The notes under the pieces were generated by a model. It was not told where the DNA came from, made no database searches, and saw nothing but the letters and a program-made list of their open reading frames with translations. Position numbers and translations under genes: made by a program. A stretch of 64,000 nt of DNA from the NCBI GenBank assembly GCA_026214975.1, contig CM047805.1, positions 3,782,001 to 3,846,000 on the forward strand, in the 5' to 3' direction. Position 1 is the first letter of the stretch. Each line of letters starts with the position of its first letter. The stretch comes from Gentiana macrophylla (Eukaryota > Streptophyta > Magnoliopsida > Gentianales > Gentianaceae). Positions 10,430 through 22,312 of the stretch are shown piece after piece.

Positions 10430-12525
10430 TGTAACGCCCCGTTTCCGGACACCGAGTCCTTATCCGGAAAGATCGCTCGGCACAAATATTATCAAATAAA
10501 TTCAATAATATATGTAAGCCTTATATCATACATCAGAACTAAAACGACGCGGAAGATAAAACGACTCGGGAAACAAAAGATCGAACACACGGTTTTCAAT
10601 GATGCGAAAGCTAAATCCAATAAAGGAAACTAAATTATCCAACATTCAAATCCAAAAGAACTCAAATGGTACTAATCCAAAAGAAAGACAACAGTGTTTG
10701 AACATGAATCAACAACTTTATTGAAAGAAACCAAAACTAAAGAAACTAAGTCTTCGAGAGCTCCATCTCACACGTCATCGTCGAAGTACTCATCATCATT
10801 AGCAACCTGTTCATCTTCTTTGGGGAAAGAGAAAGACAAACAAAAGTAACGGGTAAGTACATAAGTACTCGATGCGCGCGTAGAAGATCGTGATAACGTC
10901 GGTCTCATAAAGAAATAAAAGCAACGCCGTCTTTTATTAATTCATTCCGTTATTAACCCTAGTTAACTATCATATTATGTACATAGCATAACATGAGGTT
11001 CCAAAGGTATCTAGCTTAGCTCAAGTTTGTTACATCATGAATAACAAGGGCACTACGCCTAGTAATAGGATGTACTAGGACAAGCCCGGGTGCAACCTAC
11101 TTAGAGACACGCTCTAAGTAGCCCGGGAATATCTCAAGGCCCCGATAGTGTGATGACCGCGAGTGCACCAGACGCTTTATCTAGCCAATCGATTGACCGG
11201 CGTGGAGTACGATCTACTTTGTCCGGTCGAAAAACACATCGCGATATTGTACTATGCCTTACCAAGCATTGCATGATGTTTAAGATTATTAATCTAACAC
11301 ATACGTTTGATTAGATGTTTAACTAGCCACCTAAGTTGATTCACATAAAAGGCTCACCTATCAGTCTACTCCCTCTTCTTAATACCACTAGACTCTAACA
11401 AAACCTAGCACATACACAGACATCGATAAATCCTAGCTTATCGAAGCACAAGGCAAATCCGAAGCTTTCGACGGTCCCACACTTCATCTTTTTAGGGAAT
11501 CCATATGGTGCCGGAACTAAACGCATCAAAAGCTAATTCAAGGCTTTGTCACATAAGGTTAAGCAGTAAAAACATGATTATGAAGCCTGAAACCAAGCTG
11601 ACACGATAAAACAGTAAAAACGAAGTAAACAGGTCAAACACCCGTTTGACACCCTATAGACGCACGTTTGCCTGAAACGAACGTCTACTACTCCCCAACG
11701 CTCGTTCGTGAAAAATATATAGCCACATCCTGTATCAACTGTCAAACACTCAAACGCCCGTCCAAAATACCCAAACGCTCGGTTGAGCTTCAACGATCGC
11801 AAACGCCCGTTTGCCCTTGTGCAAACGCTCGTTTGCCTGGTTTTCCCTAAATGCGAATCGTCTAAACGCGATTTCCAACCCAATTCCACCCTAAACTCCA
11901 ACTTAAACAGATTACAAACAACGAAAATAACATACAAATTGCTCTATAACCGTACGACACCTTAGTCACACGATAATAACACCACGTTACCTTAAATTGC
12001 GTGGTACTATGATCCGAAGCTTCAACCCATCAAAGGTTTAACCTTTAACTTCAAACCTGTAAACGATAAATCCAAAAGGTCACTATGATGCTTAAACTCA
12101 GAAAAACACAGCTAGCAACGATGATGAACAAACCCTAATATCAAGAACGATGAGGGGAAAACTTACGTTAACGGATTTAGGAATTGTTGATATCAAAAGC
12201 TACCTCGTCTCGAGGTGATCTTTTCTCTCTTGAGATGTCTGCGTTTTATTATCAACGGATTAGCCTAGAGATTCAAAAGCCTCTTCTCTCTTCTTTTTTC
12301 TCAAAACTTGCCCCTCCCAGTTTATTTTTTTACGTAAAACAACAACTAGGTAAAATTAGGATTAGTTTTCCTTTTATAATCCCAATTATTTAATTAAATC
12401 CTTAAATGCAATAAATCCTTGTTAATCCCTTTTTTTCTTTTCCTTGAATCCTTTAATTAAATAACATAATATTCTCGATTTTCTTTAAAAAAAGACATCG
12501 CTCTTTTAAAAATTGGGATATTACA
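10430..12525 (-). repeat. Element A 5' LTR
   Basis: About 2096 bp, starts TGTAACGCCC and ends GGGATATTACA on the plus strand. Small indels relative to the other LTR cluster at CG-rich words, for example around 11060-11240 and 11635-11845. Confidence 0.93.
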
Positions 12526-13242
12526 AAAAAAACTATAATCTTCGGCTAGGTAAATTATCAAATGATCAGTTCAAATTTAATATTTCTGTTAATATTGATT
12601 TTTGTTTTTTTGTCTCATGGTCTGTGTGTGTGAGACTAATTCATCAAGCACAAAACAATAGCCGGCAACAAGGAAATCTTCTTTTCTTGTGATACAAATT
12701 AATTAATCACTTGCTGTTTTCTTTTTGTCGTTTTTATTGGCCCTTGAATGTTTTGGTGTTAATTAATTAAAAGAGTGTCCTTTTCTTTAAATAAATAAAT
12801 AATTAAAACTGGGAAAATAACGACATTGCAGGTCTGTACATCAAGAATCTTCTACTTGTAATTCAAACATCAAAGAGAGCAAGAACATATAGTGTTAAAG
12901 TCTCCCTTACGGAGACTACAATGGACCACCTCCTAGGCAAACTTGTGCTTTGACCAAGTATTTGAAATTTACTTATTTATTTATTTAATTATTTATTTTT
13001 CAGTTGATCTTGATCCTTTTGAAGCGAAAGGGACACTGGACTGGATCTGTACGGACCTCCTAATAATACCCATGAATGACTTGTTTTTGGTAATAGATGC
13101 ACATTCCCATATGTAAATTGCATAAATGGAACCCACTAATCAGGAGTTTGGTTTGGTTGTCATGATTGCAGAATCGACTTTTACTCAATAAGAAGGCTGA
13201 CAAGGTATGCCTCGAAGAGAATACAATAAAGAAACTCCCTTA

Positions 13243-13245
<3 letters not shown>
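12526..13245. other. No gene seen; part of a diverged duplication flanking kiwellin
   Basis: AT-rich intergenic DNA. The stretch 12700-12970 (TTTTTATTGGCCCTTGAATG, GGAGACTACAAT, TGTGCTTTGACCAAGTA) has a diverged direct counterpart at about 18015-18165. Confidence 0.5.

Positions 13246-13280
<35 letters not shown>
13246..13280. repeat. (AT)n microsatellite
   Basis: About 35 bp of AT dinucleotides. Confidence 0.93.
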
Positions 13281-13283
<3 letters not shown>

Positions 13284-13348
13284 TTGAGAACGTGTTTTTT
13301 TTTTGGCGCTGAATGAGGGTAGTTTGTGATAACCACTTTAGAGATTGC

Positions 13349-13538
13349 CAGTAGTTTTATGATGGTCCATGACCACCATGTCATACTTATCCTCCAATAA
13401 AGATTTCTTAAAGAAGGCAAATTTCAGAAAAGCGTGACATTTATATTTTACACGGTGGGCCTCGCGTTTTTTTTCTCGGATTTTATTGGTCCCAGACTAA
13501 GTGATGACTTTGGCCTGTGACCACCATAAAATTTCCGT
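13349..13538. mobile_element. Second Mutator-like MITE with 9-bp TSD
   Basis: The identical 9-mer AGAGATTGC flanks the unit at 13340-13348 and 13539-13547. Inside, the left end CAGTAGTTTTATGATGGTC and the reverse complement of the right end, ACGGAAATTTTATGGTGGTC, match over most positions. Length 190 bp, non-coding. The TSD length suggests Mutator (or a hAT-like 8-bp event read one base long). The TIR is unrelated to that of 2710-2902. Confidence 0.62.
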
Positions 13539-13548
13539 AGAGATTGCA

Positions 13549-14120
13549 CTATATAACCTACAAATTAGATGTAAAAGAGAAACTCATCAAGAGCAACAAC
13601 CCCGAATGTGTCCATCTGTCATTATTCAATGAATTGAGAAAATTAATATTCGTACAAAGCATTATCATGGCCCGACTTACCCTTATACCCAAACACGCAT
13701 CTAAACATTTCTGTTTCCTTAAAGTCTATATGAATAGCAAACACAGTATGATAAAATCTCGATAATAGGAAAGAGTGTGACACCTTATATATGTTTCCAA
13801 AATTTAAAACCCAAGATATTTACAATTAAGAAGCCAACAACAATAGATGTTTGTCTCTGCTATGAAAAATGCTCATAGCCGTTGATTATAATGTACTTAT
13901 ATCATGATCAATGGATCATATATGTCAATCAACGATATTTCATCAGATTGTATCATTCGTTGTGGTTAAGGGTTGTGTGAGTAGCGTTATTCTGCCTTAA
14001 AAGTGTCTACACTCCTTTTAAGTGAGAGTACTGATAGAAGTACAACCGTTATGCACAACCAATGACACAACAATCATATATACATGATTATTATAAGTTT
14101 ACATCATGATCTATTTAGAT
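13549..14120. other. No gene seen
   Basis: AT-rich. Short inverted words around CGTTGATTATA and CAATCAACG at 13879-13935 may be a decayed MITE, but ends could not be set. Confidence 0.4.
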
Positions 14121-14128
14121 TAATTATC

Positions 14129-14340
14129 ATGGCCGGCCCTCATGTGAGGTCGGAGAGACGCCCGTCTTAAACCCAACGGTGTCGGGAGGGCCCAACCGTA
14201 TATGTTTCGCTAAAAGAAAAAAAAATCCTTGTATATTCAATTTGATCCAACCTAATATAATATGTTTTTTTTTTGACAGACCCAATTTTTTTTTATTCCA
14301 ATCGATAAAGGTCCTAATAAAAAACTTTACTTGGCTCAAA
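14129..14340 (-). repeat. Decayed transposon end (GGCCGGCCCT type)
   Basis: GGCCGGCCCTCATGTGAGG followed by AGACGCCCGTCTTAAACCC and a GGGCCC-containing stretch is a common terminal sequence of decayed plant DNA transposons. Poly-A/T interruptions and no intact frame. Class uncertain. Confidence 0.45.
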
Positions 14341-15820
14341 AAAAATTAGACATACAAACTGTTGGAGAATTTTGATGAATAAGAATTTGACAGAAATTGT
14401 AGAAGACTCCAAGACACGCAAACCGTTATCTTTTAAGAGATGTTTCATCCCTCTCGAATGTCACTTAGAGATCAAACGAAAATCTCTCATGACGATGATG
14501 AATTTGTTTGATTCAAACAAATGATTGTTTGAATCAAAACCCATGACACTCAAGTTTTTGGTTTGATGATGCTTTCAAGCCTGGTGTAAGATTCTTACAC
14601 ATACTATGCCTCTATATAGGCTGAAGGAAACCCAATTCGAACTGAGGTGTTCCTACACGAAGGGGCAAGGGTTACCACCATTCAGATCTGAGATGTGCAT
14701 CGATTCGAAATTCGAGATCAAAACGAGCATGGATTCGAAAATGCATATCCCTTCATGAACTGATGTATGTATTGGTTTAGGTTGTCCCTTCATGAACTGA
14801 TGCATCAGGTCGAACCCCGTTTTGTTGCGATAATATTAATTCGTACTGCAACTCGTATGCAAACGATAATTAAAACATCTATTTATGAAAAAATATCTAA
14901 CACAAACAAGTTTCAATAATTTTTTGTTTGGAAAACTATAGAAATTGACTATTCTACTTTGATTAGTGATTTCACCTCTAAATGTGTTGCAACAGCGATC
15001 TTGAAATAGTAATATGTAAGTATGTTTGTGATACGTATTAATTTGGTTTTTTTTTTAAATACGCTTATAAACGACTACTTTGTAAGATGTTTTGAAATTT
15101 ATCAGCGATAAGATATGTTTTCAAAAAAAAAACAATTTCAACTAAAAACCCAATTCAAAAACTGATTACTTAAACCCAAAAAACGCCGTGACCCGCCCGT
15201 TAATTATGAACAATGACGCATATAACCATTCTGACATGGATTGTATGTGCACGTAGTATTATTGCTCTTTAAGTGGAGAAATGACAACCAACATGAATTA
15301 GTCAACACTAAAGTTCGCCCTTTATTTATTTATTTTTCCATCTTAATTTTTTTTTTTTTTTTGGGGTTTATCGTTAAAAAAACAATATGAAAATATGGAA
15401 ATAGGACAGTGAAATATTCTTTTTGGGTAAAATGAATATGTGTTTATTCCATTTATCTTGTATTCAACTACAAAAACGAATATGTTATCTCATTGTCAAA
15501 ATATGGTAATTATATTATCACATTTTTTTCTTTTTTTCGTTCTCTTTATTTAGACTTCTTCTTTGATATTTTTTTCAACGTTATTTTCGAGATCATTTTT
15601 ATGAAAAAAACATAAACAGTGGAAGAATGAAATATTGGATTTGAAGTTAGCTCCACTGCAGCAATCAGAGGATTAGCGATTAAAAACAGTGGAATTGTCA
15701 TTATCACCCAATTTATATTTTCACCGTTCTTATTCCTATTTTTTCCAATTTTTTTTTCGTTTTAAACCAACATCTTTCTCTATGAGAAGATCTCAAAATT
15801 ATTTTAATCATGATTAGACA
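14341..15820. other. Kiwellin upstream intergenic region
   Basis: About 1.5 kb of AT-rich DNA with long T runs (15345-15363). A 20-nt direct repeat, GTCCCTTCATGAACTGATG-like, occurs at 14748-14765 and 14786-14803. No gene seen. Confidence 0.5.
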
Positions 15821-15825
15821 ATTTC

Positions 15826-15837
15826 TGCATGCATGCA
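15826..15837. promoter_or_regulatory. RY-type palindrome upstream of kiwellin TATA box
   Basis: TGCATGCATGCA is a perfect 12-bp palindrome containing CATGCATG, the RY element bound by B3-domain regulators in seed-expressed plant genes. It sits 8 bp upstream of the TATA box. Confidence 0.6.
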
Positions 15838-15844
15838 GCCCTCC

Positions 15845-15850
15845 TATAAA
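15845..15850 (+). promoter_or_regulatory. Kiwellin TATA box
   Basis: TATAAATCC is 107 bp upstream of the start codon and is followed by pyrimidine-rich sequence suitable for initiation at about 15870-15880. Confidence 0.7.
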
Positions 15851-15951
15851 TCCTTCTCCCAATCTCTCTACTATTCCACACCACTGAAAATTCAAGGAAA
15901 AAACAAAAAAAACAAAAAGACAAAAAGAATTCCAAAAGGTTTGAAAAAGCA

Positions 15952-16669
15952 ATGGCGATTTCTAACAATGGGGTATTTCTCGCCTTTTTCTTCTTCTTCC
16001 ACCTCCTGGCAATCTTTTCCGGCGGTGGCGGCGGCGTTCAATCTCAAGACTGTCAGCCAAGCTCGAAACTCAAAGGCAAAGAAGGCGCCTGCAATGGCCA
16101 GAACCAATCGGAATGCTGTGAGGGCGGCAAACTTTACAGCACTTTCCATTGCTCACCCAAAGTCAGCCGCATGACTCCGGCGACTTTGACACTCAACAGC
16201 TTCCAGAAAGGCGGCGACGGCGGCAGCCCTTGCTCCTGCGATGGCAAGTTTCATTCCGATAATACTCCGGTGGTGGCGCTGTCAACCGGTTGGTTCGATA
16301 AACAAAGCAGGTAAATAAGCCTATATACATATATATACATACATATACATATCTATCTATGTATGCATATATCCGACTAAAAAGACGTGGCTCGGTTTTT
16401 ACAGGTGCGGGAAGAATATCACGATTATGGCGAACGGGAAGAAAGTGAACGCGATGGTTGTCGACGAATGCGATTCGACATTGGGTTGCGATAACGATCA
16501 TGATTTTCAACCACCATGTCAAAACAACATTGTTGATGGATCAAAAGCTGTTTGGCAAGCATTAGAGATTCCTAAGAAGAATTGGGGCCAATTGAGTATT
16601 TTGTGGACCGATGCTTCTACTAATTCTTCATCTTCTTCACCCGATCCGAAGAAAAAAGGAAAAAACTGA
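15952..16669 (+). CDS. Kiwellin (ripening-related protein-like), two exons
   Basis: Secreted, cysteine-rich kiwellin of 207 residues. Exon 1 is 15952-16310 and exon 2 is 16405-16669. The intron (94 bp, TA-rich) has GT at 16311 and AG ending 16404, and splits an Arg codon after S-R. Residues 1-31 are a signal peptide with a Phe/Leu-rich core. The mature part begins near [11 protein letters not shown] and has the family pattern: [52 protein letters not shown], then [21 protein letters not shown] and [14 protein letters not shown]. This double-psi barrel fold is shared with Barwin/expansin-like proteins. Known kiwellins act in the apoplast, and a maize member binds and inhibits a fungal chorismate mutase. 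A Ser/Lys-rich tail follows ILWTDA. The ATG at 15952 precedes the signal peptide directly. Both exons are open, so the gene looks functional. Confidence 0.95.
16311..16404 (+). other. Kiwellin intron
   Basis: GTAAAT donor, TTTTTACAG acceptor. Filled with TATACATA and TCTATCTATG simple sequence. Confidence 0.9.
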
Positions 16670-16737
16670 TACAATTAACGTATTTTTACGTTATTGATTA
16701 TGATATACGATGTATGGAGATTGATATACGAAAATGC

Positions 16738-16873
16738 TATGACCGTGACAAAATGGTAGTAAAGTGATATAATACACTTTTATGGTTCTGGAGGAGCCTA
16801 TGCAATTATCAATGCTGGAAAAAAAAAATATTTTTATCACTTTTTGTGACCATTTTGGTATGGTTATAATATT
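16738..16873. mobile_element. Small foldback MITE in kiwellin 3' flank
   Basis: ATGACCGTGACAAAATGGTAG on the left is mirrored by the reverse complement of the right end, ATAACCATACCAAAATGGTCA, with AAGTGATA next in both arms. About 136 bp. TSD not clear. It could lie within the kiwellin 3' UTR and supply a hairpin to the mRNA. Confidence 0.5.
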
Positions 16874-17780
16874 GTTGTTGATTGATATGCGTATTATGAT
16901 GGTGAATGAAGTAGAAATATGTTTGTGTCAATTGTTATGATCATTTTGTTTATGGTCATTGCAATTTAGAAAATGAGAATGAAAATGCGACTTGTAGTTT
17001 GAAATTTATCTAGTAACAGTAACCTAGATTACAAATTAATCTTGTTTTGGAGTGAGAAAATCATTAGTCTTAATTAATAGTAGACAAATTATTACAATCT
17101 AGGAGTTTGGGGCTTGACTATTGCTATTATTATTATTATGAAAACTTTATTAGCTTTTTTTTTTTTTTCATTTCAAATCGTCACAATTGTAATAGTATCT
17201 TGTTTTTCATCTTCCAAAAAAATGATGTTTTAATTTCCATTTATGTTATACATTTTCATCTACAATTAGGAAGTCAATTTGTATTTTCGAACAAAGTAAC
17301 AAACCTTGTAAACTTGTTTTATTTTCTTATTTATCATACCGATGCCTTGTCATTATATATCGGAGTTCAAAACGCCAAACACCATAAAAAAAAAAAAAAA
17401 AAAATTGAAAATACTCGTCTTGCGATCAACTTTTATCGCGATACAATATCAACTTGACCACAAACTTGTTGATAAAAGTCTGTTTTTTATACCGTTTATT
17501 ACATTAAACACTCAAAAGCAAAAGATATGTAGGTGTGATAAAAAATAGTCTTTTTTATTTTAAAATAATATATGGGCCAATACATAACATTTTAACTGGT
17601 TAAAGGTCAATATGTCATCATAGAAATTGATTATGAGCAAAAATATTACGATCAAAAAATTTACAGCTTTCCGTTGTCTTTTGCATATATATCTATATGA
17701 AACAAGTGTTTGAGCGTGCAAACCGTGTAGAAGCTAGTCTTTGACTATGTAAATACTAAAAACAAATCAAACCAATACTA

Positions 17781-17826
<46 letters not shown>

Positions 17827-17950
17827 TAACTATTTTTAATTTGACGACTTCATCATCAAGCTAACAGTTGTAGACAAATATAATAATATATATGTATTAT
17901 AGATTTGAGATCATTTGAGGTCTTGAGCAACAAGGAATTCTCCTAGATTA

Positions 17951-17951
<1 letters not shown>
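16874..17951. other. No gene seen; AT-rich kiwellin downstream region
   Basis: Contains T and A runs (17156-17169, 17385-17404) and a (TA)n run at about 17785-17822. No coding or RNA gene recognised. Confidence 0.5.
17785..17822. repeat. (TA)n microsatellite
   Basis: About 38 bp of TA dinucleotides. Confidence 0.93.

Positions 17952-18006
<55 letters not shown>
17952..18006. repeat. Poly(A) tract, ~55 bp
   Basis: Uninterrupted run of A. It could be the tail of a retroposed insertion, but no LINE or SINE body was recognised beside it. Confidence 0.95.
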
Positions 18007-18009
<3 letters not shown>

Positions 18010-18014
18010 ATTTT

Positions 18015-18165
18015 CATTCGTCTTTTGTATTGGTTTTTGAATGTTTTTGGTGTTAAAAGACGGTGGTAGTATCTTGTATTTGTTAAAAGGCACTACCATA
18101 CTTAATTGCTTAAGGAGACTACAATTGCATGTCTAAGAAAACGTGTGTTTTGACTAAGTAGGTTA
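18015..18165 (+). repeat. Diverged duplicate of 12700-12970
   Basis: Shares TATTGGTTTTTGAATGTTTT, AGGAGACTACAAT and GTGTTTTGACTAAGTA in the same order and orientation as the stretch upstream of kiwellin. Confidence 0.45.
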
Positions 18166-18299
18166 TAATAATATATGGGCATGCATGCAAGGCCAAAAGT
18201 GATGGATTTTGTTTGGAAGTAATTGGATATATATTGGAATAATAAAAAAATGAAATGATCGAAATATATATACATAATGAGATAAAAGACATTTCATTA

Positions 18300-19121
18300 C
18301 CGCGTTATGGATGGCCAAAGAGATTGAACTCGATTGAGACCAAAACGTAGCCCTATATAAGAAGGGCTCCTCAAGTAAGAGGAGAGCAAGGTTCAAGAGA
18401 GTATCGAGCCGAGCGACGATGATCCCAACAACCCGACTTCCACTCGGGTTCAAGGATTGTAACGGATAAAAGGAAGAATATAGCCTAGGGTCCCGGTTCT
18501 TCCCCTAATAAGCGTATTCCCAACCCATTGGGATTGGCGAATTGCATTTTCATTCCTCTTGAGACAAGGGAACAAATGAGCTCTACTGATCATCTGTCAA
18601 CCCATTTCTCTCCGGAGTGGAGGCTAGCTTGGATATTAACGACCAAGCCTGCGACCCCGAGGTGGCTAGAATGTGGGCGTAGAATATCCGACCTATGTGT
18701 CTACAATAGGTTTTAAGATAAAAGGTTGCGCACGGTGTACTTGTACAAATTTTTAGAAATTGTCTAAGTATACTAAGTTCGGCTCTCGGTGAGTTATTCC
18801 CAAGATGCGGGTCTCGACCGCTTTAGATATAGACCTCAAGCATAATGGAAAATTCCCTGAATGTACCCAAGTTTGTTAAGTATGGCTCCGAGACTAGTTA
18901 TAATTCCCGACCTACGGGTCTTGCCTTATTAGATATTGCCCTTGAGCTAGCATAGTGGACAAATTGCATGAATGTGTACAAGTATGTTGAGTTTCTAAGG
19001 TTAGTTATTTTTCCAAGAAATTTGGGTATCAATCATTTTGGGTCTCTTTTTTTTTTTTTTTTTTTAGGGTACATTTTGGGTATCAATCATTTTGGGTCTT
19101 GTCCCGTAAGATTTTTAACTC
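18300..19121. other. Unclassified repeat-like DNA, possibly old LTR remnant
   Basis: Contains CCCTATATAAGAAGGGCTCCTC (TATA-like, as in plant LTRs) at about 18351-18373, and paired similar stretches around 18780-18960 (gggtctcgaccgc versus cctacgggtcttgcc). A 23-nt direct repeat, GGGTATCAATCATTTTGGGTCT, flanks a poly-T run at 19048-19066. No frame with recognisable domains. Confidence 0.4.
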
Positions 19122-19229
19122 TGTTAAGATAATACTAGTTATGTGTAGTTCTATGATTGGTCCATTTGTATGCTTAGGTGTAACACTAGTATTGGAACAC
19201 CTAAGAGTTTGTTAGTCTAGGAATATATG
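19122..19229 (+). repeat. Element D 5' LTR, first part
   Basis: First 108 bp of the copia LTR, interrupted by element C. It matches 41182-41289 closely. The last five bases, ATATG, are one copy of C's target duplication. Confidence 0.92.
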
Positions 19230-20745
19230 TGTTGGGAGGATTTTGCATCATAAAAACAAAAGAAAATTTATAAACCTATACTTAACATGCAAACTAACTC
19301 CTAACCGACCAAATATCGGGTAGTTGATAGCATAGTAGAGTAAATAAGAGGTCGATCCACAAGTGAGGAAAAGGGATGAAGGATCTAATCTTACTAATTC
19401 TCTCAATTGCTACTCAAGAAACGGAAGACAAAACGTAAAAACAGAAAATAATTCAAATAATCTAACCTAAGGAATAAAATAAACAATCTAATCTAAAGAC
19501 ATGGGATCAAATAATGTACAAATCTATGTGATCTCAATCCTAGTTCAATTCATGATTTTAATTCAAGTTGTGGTTTCACCTTTTCACGAGACATAAACCC
19601 CTAATTCCTTAGTGAATTTATTTCTCAAGCTACGGATTCCTAATTCCTTAGTAAATCCAATTTATCAATCTCTCATCTTCCGAATGTTGAGACTGATTTT
19701 CAATACAAAACTTGGTGTAGATTCAGGTTAACTCTCGTATTTTAGAATCTAACAACCTAGGAATCTAACCAATTAATTTGTCACATAATCAACGGCTAAA
19801 AACCCTATCTTTCTATGGTGATCTAAGGTTTATGCAACTTCCGTATTATAAACATCAATAGAAAACAAATCTTTCAATCTATTCTCATGGCATCATAAAC
19901 ACATAGAAAAGATACAAAACGAAATCAAATCATGAAGAGAAACCGAATTGAATTAATCAAGAGAACTCACATAGTTTCATACAAGGATTGATCCAAGAAC
20001 GGAAAAGAAAAGCATCTAAACTACTCTAATCTAACCTCGGTTCACCCGAACACAAGGCTCGGGTGACCGGCCTTCAAATCTCCAAAGCGCGGCCGCTCTC
20101 TTGTGTTTGATGTGAAGAAATTTCTGAATGAATTAGGGTTTGGGGCTGCTTTGTGCTTTAAATAGAAAATCGAGGCGGTTGCTACAAAGATAACCTAAGT
20201 CGGTTTCAAAGAAAGCGGCGGCGGACGCCCGCCTGAATATGTGGACGCCCGCCCACTTTCTCGAACGGGGTTGACGCTCGTTTGACACAGCGTCGAACTC
20301 TCTCGTATGTGAATTACGATTCGGGACGACGCTCAAATGACCAGACGCCCGTCCATAGTGGACGCATTTGATGGACGCTTCGTCAGATTTATCGACTTCG
20401 ATTTCTTGATCATTATCCTTTCTTTCCTCCATCTTTATCCTCTTGTATCATCTCTATCTCTTATCAACACTTCAAATTCGACTTTAGCCTCTTCCAAATC
20501 TCTTCCAAAGTTAAAGATATGTATCTACACACATCGAAAAACATACCAAAACGTAACACAATTCCAAAACAACATAAAATCACCAAATAAGCATATAAAT
20601 CGATACGTTTTCATATTTAACTATTAAAAACCTCATTTACTCAATATTTACATATATAGCTCAAAATCTATGAAAATCATACGAATGTAGGGAAAATTGA
20701 TTATAGAAAATATATGTAAAAATCACTATAAATTAGCCCTTAACA
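19230..20745 (-). repeat. Element C 3' LTR
   Basis: 1516 bp. In element orientation the TTTAAAGCACAAAGCAGCC region near 20140-20160 is promoter-like. CG-rich ACGCCCGTCC motifs cluster at about 20215-20385 and differ from the other LTR there. Confidence 0.93.
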
Positions 20746-20762
20746 ACACCCCCACACTTATC
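20746..20762 (-). other. Element C polypurine tract
   Basis: Minus strand reads TAAGTGTGGGGGTGT immediately before TGTTAAGGGC. It is identical in type to the tract of element B. Confidence 0.88.
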
Positions 20763-22312
20763 TTTTGCTCGTCCTCGAGCAAAACAAAACAAAATCAAGC
20801 TCGAGACAAATAAACATCTATACCAATATAAAGCATATTTAATAACTTAGAAGTTCACCCGTGTAATGTGTGCATAGCCATAATAAACTTCCACTAAGTT
20901 CCACAATTTGAAAGTTATTCAAACCAAAACTAGCCCGGTTTCCCATCTAAGTTAGAAATATTCAAAAATTATAACAGGCACTTTACAAAACATACAAACC
21001 CCGAAAAATAATAATAGGGAGTATTCAAAACATTTCCGACATACTTAGAGGATAATCCCTACAACATATCTTTCAGTTTATACTGGGGATAAGATTAACG
21101 ATAACTACGCCTTACTTATTCATAATAATATATTCCAATATTTTCACTTTTTCCACATTTTTCTAACACACATCAGAATAAGCTTTTGCCCACATAGCAG
21201 AATAGGACATTTCGAGATAATCCCCTACCTTACTCCAATCATAAGGCAGCAATAAACTGACTGTCGTGAGCTTTTGGTCATCATAGTGGAATAGGACATA
21301 CGTGGTACACCCTACCGCACCCAAATCATAAACCAGCTTCCGACACACACAATTACAATTATGTTTACTTAGAGATTTCTGGCTGGCAGTGGAAAAGATT
21401 ATTTTCTAGTAGCACAGACCACTGAGCATAACACCTCAAGTAAACAATTTATTACTATTGCAAAGACTTAATCACGTTTCACTTATCACATTCAAACTTA
21501 CAGATATTCACGAGATATCATACTTTAATCCTAGAATACAAACTACTAAACTTTTCAAGAATTGTACATAAGCACGAAACATGCTATAATCATCAAAAAT
21601 CTCCAACTAAAATGGGGTAGGCTTTCAACATTTAGCTCATCATTTACTATGGCATGTGAAAAGAGTGTCGGGTGAAACAACTAAAATTACTAAATATGCA
21701 AAATACAAAGATCAATGATTATAAACATCGAACAAAGACATGCAATGCTCACTCAAGGACAAAACAAAATTTTAAAATTAAGCACTTTTCATAGAAATAT
21801 AATGAGAAATTGAGCAAACGACTCATAGATACATATAAACCATCCTCTCCCCACACTTAGATTGCAACTTGTCCTCAAGTTGTACAGAAATAATAAATTA
21901 GAGAACTTAATGATTGGATGTCGGCAGTGCGGAGGAACCAACAAGAACCAGGATTGCTTGCATAGCTCGATGAGATCGTGAGCATCACAGACAATCGAAT
22001 ACATCTTTAAAGTGCACAATAGCTAATGCAAATACCACCGCACACTCGAACAAACATGAAATACCTCGGGGATAGGGGAAGATAACATATAAAGCACAGG
22101 AAAGGAAGTCTAGAGAATTTTTAGATTAAGCTCATATAAAGATGGACATATACATGGAATATTACAAAATAGTAGGGCTAGGTGCAACTATATGAAAATG
22201 CATTACAATGCAATCTACGTGAAAAATCCTAAAAATAAAATAAAGACGAGGTAGTATTACGGAAACCGACAGTTAACTACACTCAAAAAGAAAAATAAAC
22301 TAGGTGGTATTA
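20763..22312 (-). other. Element C 3' internal noncoding region
   Basis: Non-coding. The block 21163-21348, read on the minus strand, matches 31630-31805 of element B. It contains two versions of a unit with TTATGATTTG, GGTAGGG and TCCTATTC. The pair CCTTA/TAAGG at 21228-21246 can form a 5-bp stem with a 9-nt loop. Further left are AT-rich sequence and CTTGTCCTCAAGTTG. Confidence 0.75.

Larger units (their letters stand above)
3138..12525 (-). mobile_element. Retrotransposon A: Ty3/gypsy, chromovirus-like, complete structure
   Basis: Two direct long terminal repeats (3138-5195 and 10430-12525) bound a 5.2-kb internal region. Read on the minus strand it gives PBS, gag, protease, reverse transcriptase, RNase H, integrase, integrase tail and polypurine tract. 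That order defines Ty3/gypsy. The integrase tail resembles a chromodomain-type extension, and with 2-kb LTRs this points to a Tekay/Del-like chromovirus, an inference. Both LTRs start TGTAAC and end TTACA or TTGCA. Flanks are TAAAA on the left and AAAAA on the right, a near match for a 5-bp duplication in A-rich DNA. All coding parts carry stops or frameshifts, so this copy looks non-autonomous unless those are sequencing errors. Confidence 0.95.

Noticed and set aside
17107..17548. Overlapping frames of 116 and 68 codons downstream of kiwellin
   Set aside because: Composed of homopolymer-derived Phe, Tyr, Lys and Ile runs. No similarity recognised.
17952..18006. LINE or SINE tail at the 55-bp poly(A)
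   Set aside because: No retroposon body or target duplication recognised on either side.
18300..18720. Complete LTR retrotransposon upstream of element D
   Set aside because: A TATA-like stretch and LTR-like wording are present, but no second LTR, primer site or coding domain was found.
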